Position numbers and translations under genes: made by a program
NCBI GenBank assembly: GCA_030295235.1
Contig: AP026126.1
Coordinates: 1,922,001-1,986,000, forward strand
Direction of reading: 5' to 3'
Source of the DNA: Fistulifera solaris
Taxonomy: Eukaryota > Bacillariophyta > Bacillariophyceae > Naviculales > Stauroneidaceae
DNA length: 64,000 nucleotides
In this document: in pieces, positions 32,324 through 41,400 of the stretch
How the letters are laid out: each line of letters starts with the position of its first letter
How positions within the stretch are numbered: the stretch's first letter is position 1
Notes under the pieces: generated by a model
Databases searched by the model: none
The model's input: only the letters and a program-made list of their open reading frames with translations
What the model was told of the DNA's origin: nothing

Positions 32324-35300
32324 ATGAGTGAAAGTCAATCAAAATTTCCGCCTGAAATACTTCGCGCTTATAAAGAGGCCAAGGAGAGAGGACTACCGGA
32401 TGGCTGGGTTTGTTCGATAGATGTGAGTGAAAGACCGTCCTGTTCGACCATGGCTGTAAAGAAACGCTCACTCTCTGTTGTTTTTTTCGTCGCAGGACCA
32501 CCATCGCCGCACGTGGACGTCTCCCGATGGCAGATCCTGTAACTCGCTTCGAAAAGCACTCGAGATTTTGGATGAAAGCGTGCGTTCGAGCGGTGTGGAG
32601 TTAGGGAAAAGAAGTTCGAACTTTGAGGACTCCTCGTCTAGTCAAAAGAAGGCGAGGGAAGACGAAGAACCAGGCGCATCGTCAAGAGCATCAATATCGG
32701 CAGTACTACCTTCTTCAGAGAAGGACGAAGAAAAAAAGCGACGAAGAAGGAAAAGCCGAAGATAAAGAGAAAGTAAAACAAGGCAGACAGCCGATGCCGA
32801 CTAGAGGGCGACATCGACCACAGAAGACATCCAAAATGTTAGAGACACCCAACATTCAAGAAACAAAGGGAAATGGGCCTCTGACGTTGCCCCTTCCGCC
32901 CCTGGACCCCGAACATTCGTTGGATGGCAAAAATCATCCGACCGCACCAACTACAGTGCATTGGGATCCCAAAAGCGTCGATGGGAAAAAGATCGGATGG
33001 AAAATCCGAGTCGCTCTCAATAGTACAACATGGACGGAAGGCCGCATCGTTCGCTACGATCCCTACTCACACAAACACAAAATTCGATTGCAGCATAAAG
33101 GAGAAGAACGCAATGTTTGGATTTGGATACGAAACAATCAGCATAACGTGAACCTCGCAACGCGTATAGTGTGGGCGCACGTAAAGGGCTATGCGTGGTG
33201 GCCGGCCATGGTCATGGAAACGAATACTTATAATCCGTTGTCAAGGCATGTGCAGGTAGAGTATTTCGGAACTACAAGAAGAGCCAAAATACGAGACGTG
33301 GATCAATACATCCGACCTTTTGTCCCCAATGAGTGTGACCCAATCGTAGCGGAAACCGATTTAATTCGTAACGCTTACGATTTAGCTTGCGTTGAATTTG
33401 AAATCATTCAAAAGAATCGAAATGAAGCAGCGCTTTTCTACGCGGAAAAATCATTACATCTTTGCGACCAGAAAGCGCCGATGCAGATCGTCGGTAGGCG
33501 CGTCCAGGTTTTTCGAGATGATGTCAACTACCCTTATGGTGATACTGTGGTAGGGAAAGTCCGCAAGTACAGTGGCTTTCAGAAAAAGTTCCTCGTCTCT
33601 TTTGAAGTATCCGAAAAGACCAATAGTAAATATGATGCAACGTGGATGACGCTCTCTACTCGCAATGCAAAGTTACAGGGAAAGCGTACTGCCCACGCTG
33701 AGGTTACACCGGAGGCCTTGCTCCCTTTCTTGGTCGGCTACCAAGCCGACGAATCGGATGAGTACTTCAAACTGCTAAATGATCACTGTCGTGGCTGCGT
33801 CGAGACATGGAAGAAAACAGATACGCTACGGGTAGTGTGTGATCAGTGCGATTCGTCATATCATTTGGGATGCTTCGATCCGCCACTGCAACAAGAGCAA
33901 TATCAGAAGCTAATCAAGGACGGCGTTCCCTTGTTGTGTCCGCAGTGCACAATGTGTCGTGGCTGTTACCAGAAAGACTCGACCTTTGGAAGTCATCAGC
34001 TTTCACCATTGCCTAAGAACCTAAGCTTTCCCGCGAATGAGACGCTGAATGTATGCTTGCCATGTCGTGAAGCGTACGAAGTAGAACGATATTGTCCAAA
34101 TTGCGCGCACACATTTGATGATGACCGACACAATGAGGTTCGGTATCAACATAATTGGTACAGCAGCCGAGAAGGGTGCAAGCACAAAACGGAACTGGTG
34201 GAAGACACAGAATTTCCTCTTGTCAGTGGAAGGTTCTCCGATGATTGCGCAATACCAAGAGGGCTAGAGGTACATCCGTCTCGGTATTATCCGGAAGACA
34301 CTGAGTTTGGTATGGCAGAATCCGAGATGTTAGGGTGCGATTCTTGTGGAGGATGGGTACATGCTGGTTGCGCAAACTTGACCAAAGAAGAGTACGAACA
34401 GATACTGAACGGAACTCACAAGCCTTTGGCAATGGGGCAAGAGTTTCTTTGTCGTGTTTGCTGTCGCAAGCGTTGTTTGAAGATTATCAATGAGCTGGAA
34501 TTACAAGATCGGACAAAGCTTTTTTCTCAACCAATATCCCAAGCAAATGCGCCTATTTATCACGATTTGATCGAAGGCCCGGTAAATTTCAAAGTTTTTA
34601 CTGATCGGGCACAGAACGATGACTATGTTTCTTATGTGTGGACACGGGAATTCTTCGAGCTGATGGTGTTCAATGCATTGTCTTCTTATAGCAATGTAAG
34701 TGTTTTTGCCTCTTGCATGATTGTAACGCATAGTTAAACGTCCTTACATGTGCACGAAGGACAAAGCTACTTGGAACGAAGCGAAGCATTTTTACCAATC
34801 CGGCCTAAAGAATGTATTTCAAAAGATTGGCAAAGCTGCCCCGCCTAGCATTTATGACAAAGATATCATAAATCTGCTCAAAGCTGGCAAGCAGGTACAG
34901 TGTCGCTCAGAATTAGATCACGCTCGAGTTGCCACAAGAGCCGAGAACAAGTATTGTGCTGTTGGAAAGATGACACCTGCGGCTGGTGTTTCTCTTCTCA
35001 AGAACGGTGACCATGGTGGTTCCATTCCATTTAATGCATCGCAGCTGTCTGCTTCAGTCAACAGGAATATGAGGAGAGGGAACAGCAACAACGGAAGGCC
35101 TGTAACAACAGCAACAGGTCTGTCACTGGCTGGGCCGCTTCCGCCAGCGCAAGAAAAAAGCTCCTTGCAACCAACTTGCCCTGGGACGAATGGTGTTGTA
35201 TCGTAAAAAAGCCGACGGAATCTTTTGGATTCGATGCAAGGTCGAGAAGCGTGAACAATTGCGTGTGGATGAGATTGGAGAAAACGGGAATATTTCGACT

Positions 35301-35405
35301 CGTGAAACGGTATTACACGTGATCAAATGCTGCGAGGACTGTACGGTTTCTTACAGAGTGGACCTGAAGCAATCAGAACAGTTGAAAAACTTGATTTGGA
35401 TATAG
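32324..35405 (+). CDS. Chromatin-cluster paralog B: multi-reader protein without SET domain
   Basis: Exons 32324-32422, 32496-34695 and 34760-35405, with the same intron positions as the first introns of the Trithorax-like gene. Order: MBD-like motif split by intron 1 (GLPDGWVCSID, then HHRRTWTSPDGRSCNS), Tudor-like (IRVALNSTTWTEGRIVRYDP), PWWP (VWAHVKGYAWWPAMVME), second Tudor-like (VGRRVQVFRDDVNY), PHD (CRGCVETW, VVCDQCDSSYHLGCFDPPLQ), second PHD-like (LGCDSCGGWVHAGCANL) and a bromodomain-like segment (SQANAPIYHDLIEGPVNFK, ATWNEAKHFYQSGLKNVF). There is no ePHD, FYR or SET. The end is a Tudor-like domain shared with paralog A (RMVLYRKKADGIFWIRCKVE). Frame changes lie at A runs 32731-32737 and 35154-35159. 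A chromatin reader without enzyme activity is inferred. Confidence 0.72.
33421..34110 (+). repeat. Near-identical tract shared with 39478-40169
   Basis: About 690 bases differ from the Trithorax-like gene at only about eight positions by eye, whereas flanking homologous sequence differs much more. This fits recent gene conversion between paralogs B and E. It covers the second Tudor-like module and the first PHD finger. Confidence 0.75.
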
Positions 35406-35647
35406 CTACCAGAGTACTTGTGTCCATACTCTCTATTTGAATAAACTGTTGAGTGTTATTTTTTGTTTTCTGCCTTGGTTCTTGGTTTTTTGCATTAGGT
35501 TTCGTACGAGCATTTCGCCATCCTAACTGAGTACCGTTGTGTCACAAGGGCGGTACTTCTTGTTTCAACCATTAACCTTAACAAAGGGAGCCTTTTTTTC
35601 GTACTCCGTATTATTTTGCAGGTAAACCTTGTACCGGTACAGTTAAT
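35406..35647. other. 3' flank of paralog B
   Basis: No gene. A TACTCCGTA motif lies at 35602-35610 and a GTACCGGTAC palindrome just before the tandem repeat. Confidence 0.4.
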
Positions 35648-36331
35648 ATGGTAATTGTTCTTGCAGCAATACGTCAATTGGTTCTATTTGCTGGTGGAAA
35701 AAATCGAGGAATGGTGACCATTTCGGTGGAAGCTTTGCAGAGTGTCGAATATTCAGTACGTCCTCCAAAGGATACGGCAAGATTTTGCGCGAAGATCTCT
35801 CCGTTTTTCCGTTTTTCCCACAAAAATAGAACAAACCGCCTTTAATTCACGTTCCTTGAAGTTCCCTTTACACGTGGGTATGCATGGTAATTGTTCTTGC
35901 AGCAATACGTCAATTGGTTCTATTTGCTGGTGGAAAAAATCGAGGAATGGTGACCATTTCGGTGGAAGCTTTGCAGAGTGTCGAATATTCAGTACGTCCT
36001 CCAAAGGATACGGCAAGATTTTGCGCGAAGATCTCTCCGTTTTTCCGTTTTTCCGTTTTTCCCACAAAAATAGAACAAACCGCCTTTAATTCACGTTCTA
36101 TGAAGTTCCCTTTACACGTGGGTATGCATGGTAATTATTATTGCAGCAATACGTCAATTGGTTCTATTTGCTGGTTGAAAAAATCGAGGAATGGTGCCCA
36201 TTTCGGTGGGGGCTTTGCATAGTCTCGAATATTCAGTACGTCCTCCAAAGGATACGGCAAGATTTTGCGCGAAGATCTCTCCGTTTTTCCGTTTTTCCGT
36301 TTTTCCCACAAAAATAGAACAAACCGCCTTT
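35648..36331 (+). repeat. Tandem repeat, about 240 bp unit, 2.9 copies
   Basis: Units begin with ATGGTAATT at 35648, 35884 and 36128, giving periods of 236 and 244. The eight-base difference is one extra CCGTTTTT word inside the unit, which is itself a small tandem repeat (two copies, then three, then three). Copies 1 and 2 are almost identical; copy 3 has several substitutions and stops about 40 bases short of a full unit. Both strands stay open through most of the unit, but no known domain is seen. Confidence 0.85.
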
Positions 36332-36347
36332 ACCGGTAAGTAAGGAC

Positions 36348-36414
36348 GGTGCGGGAAATTGTGTACTTTCGCGTAGGCCCCCGTAGAGAAATGTACTGCA
36401 TTCCCGTGTCTCCC
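36348..36414 (+). repeat. Dispersed repeat, about 80 bp, copy 2
   Basis: Shares GGTGCGGGAAATTGTGTAC and CGTAGAGAAATGTAC with copy 3 at 58905. It lacks about ten bases (the CAAGCAGAGGTGCG part) before TTCCCGTGTCTCCC. Confidence 0.7.
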
Positions 36415-36639
36415 AGGAGAGCCTACCTGAAGAAGAGCTCATTCGCCTTCATCTCGTCATGCTTCCTTTTTTATTTTCTCTTTTTTTCAAGGTCGACATC
36501 AGAAAGATTGTTTCATTGAATAAAACTGTTTAGCAATAAATATCATGACCGTCGCCGCACCGGCCGCACCGAATGGATCCCATTGTAGAAAGATACGACA
36601 AAAAGTGTAACGCAAAGGCTAAGCATGCGAAGAGCATAA

Positions 36640-37065
36640 TAACATCCAAAAAACGAAACGCTGCTTTTCTACCCAAAACCGCGTCTCCGTTGGTGTAAAG
36701 TAAAAGCACCCATGCAGATCGTTGGTAAGCGTGTTCAAGTCCATCGTGGTGGTGGTGAAATGGTTGTCGGGAACTTGCGCAAGTACAGCGGCTTTCAAAT
36801 AAGTATCTGGACTCTTTCACTATGTTTGAAGAACCCAACATTCAACGCGATGCGGCTTTATGGGCACTTAATCCAAGCAATACAAAAGTAATAAAACGTA
36901 ACGTTCCGCATGCTGAAGATAAACCGGAGGCTTTAATTCCCTGCTCGGTCGGTTATGAAGCTAAGGAATCAGATGAATTTGACCAGCTCAATGATGGGTG
37001 TCGAGTCTTCATCGGTGCTTGGAAGACAGATGCTTTTCGGCTGATGTGTAGTCAATGTAACAACC
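36640..37065 (+). pseudogene. Chromatin-cluster fragment C (host paralog remnant)
   Basis: A decayed copy of the second Tudor-like to first PHD region. Recognisable pieces are ACGCTGCTTTTCTAC (for FYAEKS), GCACCCATGCAGATCGTTGG (APMQIVG), CGCAAGTACAGCGGCTTTCA (RKYSGFQ), and PEALIPCSVGYEAKESDEF in a short open frame followed by the first PHD Cys positions (MCSQCNN). The segment after SGFQ and most of PHD1 are gone. The fragment ends where inverted fragment D begins. It has no start codon in context and no complete domain, so it is a fossil host-gene copy. Confidence 0.65.
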
Positions 37066-38080
37066 TCTTTGTCGACATGCTTCCGTCTTCTTCGGCCTCA
37101 TGCAATTTCTTTTCTTTGCATTTGTCGATTTTTCCACGAATCCAGTAAGCTTGTCTCGTCTGCGACGAAACAATATCATACGTCCAACCACATTTTGCTT
37201 GTATGGTGGTGTCGGTTGCTCTAGCAAAACTGAGGCAGTTACCGCTCGGGTGGTTTTTTTTATCAACTGTGACTGAGGTGGAATAGGATTCACATGTTTC
37301 CAATCGTTGTTCTTTTTTTCCCGTGGAACTCATCTTCCGTGCGTTGGATGACACTATCGCTTTCGGAGACTGACATGGAGTACTATCGGCTTTCTCCTCG
37401 CTATCACCCAGACGCGTCTTCCTGGGCCGACCTCCCGGTCTTCCTCTTTTGAAGCAACCGAAGGAAAATGATACAAGACGTCGCAATGATCACATATTAT
37501 CCGGAGCATAACTATTTTCTTCCATGTCTCGACGCAGCCGCGACAATCAATGTGAAGCCGTTTGTAATAACTATCCGATTCGACCATTTGGTAGCCGACT
37601 AAAAGGGAACCAAAGCCTCCGATGCAACTTCGGCGTAGGAAGAGTGCCTTCCGAGAACTTTTGCATTACGAATAGTCAGTGTCAACCAAGACGCTTCACA
37701 TAGATTGTTGGGGTCCCCTGACATTTCAAAAGCAACCAAGAACTTTTTCTGGAAGCCGCTATATTTGCGCACTTGCCCGACTGCAATGTCACCATTCTCG
37801 AGAAATATTGGGATATGTTTCCCGGTGATCTGCATCGGAGCTTTTGGACACATAAATGCAACGACTTTTTCACGTAAAAGAGCGAGGCTTCATTTCTCGT
37901 CTTCCAAACGTTATCATATTCTTCGCACGCTAATTCGTATGCCCTGTTGTCCCCCTTTTTGTCGTTTTTCGCGACAAGGGGATCCAATTGATGCGACGAA
38001 AAGGGCCGAATCAATTCGGGAGAGTTTTTAAGTGCACTAGTCTCCCGTCCCGAAAACTTCCACCTGCAATGGCAGTGGGG
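37050..38080 (-). pseudogene. Chromatin-cluster fragment D (host paralog remnant, inverted)
   Basis: On the minus strand this copy starts at the PWWP-to-Tudor linker (SPELIRPFSSHQLDPLVAKN, AYELACEEYDNVWKTRNEA). It continues through the second Tudor-like module (QVRKYSGFQKKFLVAFEMSG) and into PHD1 (CRGCVETWKKIVMLRIICDH). It then jumps to the Tudor-like C-terminus found in paralogs A and B (VVGRMILFRRRRDKLTGF). The PHD is cut after its first half; the second PHD, bromodomain and everything N-terminal are missing, and frames change several times. It meets fragment C tail to tail. Confidence 0.65.
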
Positions 38081-38459
38081 CCATTTCCTGGGTATCGGCA
38101 TGACTCCCGATGTGATCAGGTACGGTACCAGGTAGTCCCTACTTTGCAGCTACTGCTGCGTAGGATTTACAATTGGGTAAACTAGACTAGATAGTGCTGT
38201 CGTGGCGTCGAAAAATATTGATCGCTTGGTCTAAAATAAAGACGTAGAAGTAGAACGCCCATCACTGAGTTGAGAGTTGAGTCACTAATCAAGAGTCATC
38301 ATGGGAGTCACGAATTATCGACCATAACTACTATTCGACGATAAAAAGGGGCAGCAATCGCGAGAAAAAAGAGCGGCCCATTTGATCGCATCTACAAGTA
38401 CCCTTGTATCTCTCAATCATCCTATTTTTTTATGTTTTGCATTGATTTGAAAGTAAACA
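38081..38459. promoter_or_regulatory. Upstream region of the Trithorax-like gene
   Basis: No gene. TACCAGGTA at 38126-38134, and a stretch with GAGTTGAGAGTTGAGTCAC and AAGAGTCATC words near 38265-38300. The ATG at 38460 follows a T-rich leader. Confidence 0.4.
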
Positions 38460-41400
38460 ATGAGTGAAAATCAATCGGAGCTTCCTCCCGAAATTATTAA
38501 CGCTTATCGCGAAGCAAAGGCTAGAGGTCTCCCCGATGGCTGGACCTGTTCTATTGATGTAAGTGAGATTCTTGATGCCTCTCTTTTTGTTAACGATGCG
38601 CACGCCTCTTCTTCGCCTTATATCATTTACTCAATCGATTGCTTTATTTACAGAAACGACATCGCCGCAAATGGACTGCTCCGAACAACGGTCGATCGTG
38701 CGACTCGATTCCGAAAGCACTGCAAATTTCTGTCGACTTGGGTTTGCTTCCACCAGACACCATAATTGAATCAGGAAAGCGAAAGCGGACGTCGGGGGAT
38801 CCAGTCAGCCGAAAGAAAGCAAAGGACGGAAGACGACGTGGCCGACCGCCCAAAGCATCTTCTACAGCGGAGACACCTGATGCTGAGGAGCCAGAGGAGG
38901 AATACAACGAGGAGGAAGAGGAAGACGACGAACCTCTCAAGCCTCCGCCCCCTCCGTTAGACCCGGAGCATTCTTTGGATGGTAAAAATCATCCTACCGC
39001 ACCCACTGCAGTGCATTGGGATCCCAAAAGCGTCGATGGAAAAAAGATTGGTTGGAAAATCCGAGTCGCTCTCAATAATACAACATGGGCGGAAGGCCGC
39101 ATCGTTCGCTACGATCCCTACTCACACAAACACAAAATCCGATTGCAACACAACGGACGAGAACACAATGTCTGGATTTGGATCCGCAACGATCAGCACA
39201 ATGTGCACGTGGCGACGCGTATGGTGTGGGCGCACGTGAAGGGTTACGCATGGTGGCCGGCCATGGTCATGGAAACGAACACCTATGACCCTGCGCAGCA
39301 ACTGAGAATTGAATTTTTCGGAACAGGGGAAGTCAGTACGCTCAGAGATTCGCCCGAGTCGATTCGTCCCTTCTCGCCGCACCAGTTGGATCCCATTGTT
39401 GCTAAACACAAGAAGAAGCGCAATGCCAGGGCCTACGAGCTGGCCTGCGAGGAATACGAGAACATTCAAAAGACTCGAAATGAAGCAGCGCTTTTCTACG
39501 CAGAAAAATCATTACATCTTTGTGACCAGAAAGCGCCGATGCAGATCGTCGGTAGGCGCGTCCAGGTTTTTCGAGATGATGTCAACTACCCTTATGGTGA
39601 TACTGTGGTAGGGAAAATCCGCAAGTACAGTGGCTTTCAGAAAAAGTTCCTCGTCTCTTTTGGAAGTATCCGAAAAGACCAATAGTAAATATGATGCAAC
39701 GTGGATGACGCTCTCTACTCGCAACGCAAAGTTACAGGGAAAGCGTACTGCCCACGCTGAGGTTACACCGGAGGCCTTGCTCCCTTTCTTGGTCGGCTAC
39801 CAAGCCGACGAATCGGATGAGTACTACAAACTGCTAAATGATCACTGTCGTGGCTGCGTCGAGACATGGAAGAAAACAGATACGCTTCGGGTAGTGTGTG
39901 ATCAGTGCGATTCGTCATATCATTTGGGATGCTTCGATCCGCCACTGCAACAAGAGCAATATCAGAAGCTAATCAAGGACGGCGTTCCCTTGTTGTGTCC
40001 GCAGTGCACAATGTGTCGTGGCTGTTACCAGAAAGACTCGACCTTTGGAAGTCATCAGCTTTCACCATTGCCTAAGAACCTAAGCTTTCCCGCGAATGAG
40101 ACGCTGAATGTATGCTTGCCATGTCGTGAAGCGTACGAAGTAGAACGATATTGTCCAAATTGCGCGCACACGTGGGATGATGTCCGATTTAACGAGGTGC
40201 GACATCAACATAATTGGTATGGGAGCAGAGAAGGCCGTAAGCGAAAGACGGAACTAGTGGAGGATACGGAATTTCCTCTCATTATGGGGGCGTTTTCGGG
40301 TGACGACAAAATACCCCACGGACTTAAAGTCCATCCATCTTTGTACTACCCGGAAACAACTGAGTTTGGCATGACTGAAGTTGAAATGTTGGTGTGTGAT
40401 TCTTGTGGTTCTTGGGTCCATGCGGGTTGTGCAGATGTTACCGAAGAAGAATACGAACAAATCTCGGACGGGAAACACCCTTTGTTTGGGAAAGAGTTTC
40501 TTTGTCGCGTTTGCTGTCGAAAGCGCTGTCATGATATAATTCAGGCTTTGAAAGAAGAGGATCGGATGATGCTGTTTGCCCAACCAGTATCCGAAAGGGA
40601 TGCTCCAAACTATCACGATCTCATCAAACGACCAATGGACCTGAAAACTTTGACAGAACGGGCGCAGGGCGACGAATATCTATCTTATGCTTGGACACGA
40701 GAGCTTTTTGAACTAATGGTGATGAATGCACTGACTTTCAATCGTTTTGTAAGTAGTTTAATATCATACCGCTTCTCAATTGCACGCTGTGGCTAACCCA
40801 ATCCGCACCTTCCATAGTATACTGCTGTTTGGAATGAAGCAAAGAGATTTTATCACTCCAGCTTAAAAAATGTCTTTCAAAAAATTGGAAAGGCTGCACC
40901 ACCTGGTCAGTACGAGAAGGCTGTTCAAAAGTTACTCAAAGAGGGTGAAGAAGCACGACGTCAAGAAGCAGATCGCGTTCAGGTTGACGAAACAGTAGAG
41001 AAAAAGGATTTAGTCGCTGGGAGTATGGCAGTTGCGATTGATTTGCCTCCTATCCGTTCTTCGGTTCCAGACCAATCTTCTTGTGTTCCTTTTCTGGAAG
41101 TCGACGTCACAACTGTGGATGCATTTTATAATTGCTGGATGGATGCTTGCTTTACCTGCGGAAGCTCCGGTGCCTCGGACACGATGCTTTTCTGTGTAGA
41201 CTGCGGCGAGGCTTTTCATGCATTCTGTGCCAACGTCCCCATTCACAGTATGAGCGAGGCGGCGGTTGCTGGTTGGAGATGCCCTAACTGTAAATTATGT
41301 GAGATTTCCGGTGAGGTTCCAGCGGACGATACTCATATGATTTTCTGCGAGATGTGTGATCGGGGCTTCAATTTGGGGATGCTTGATCCCCCCTTGACAA

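Noticed and set aside
35648-36331. The direct repeats as long terminal repeats of a transposable element
   Set aside because: Units are contiguous with no internal element between them, no gag/pol-like reading frames lie nearby, and unit length varies by an internal 8-bp word. A simple tandem array fits better.
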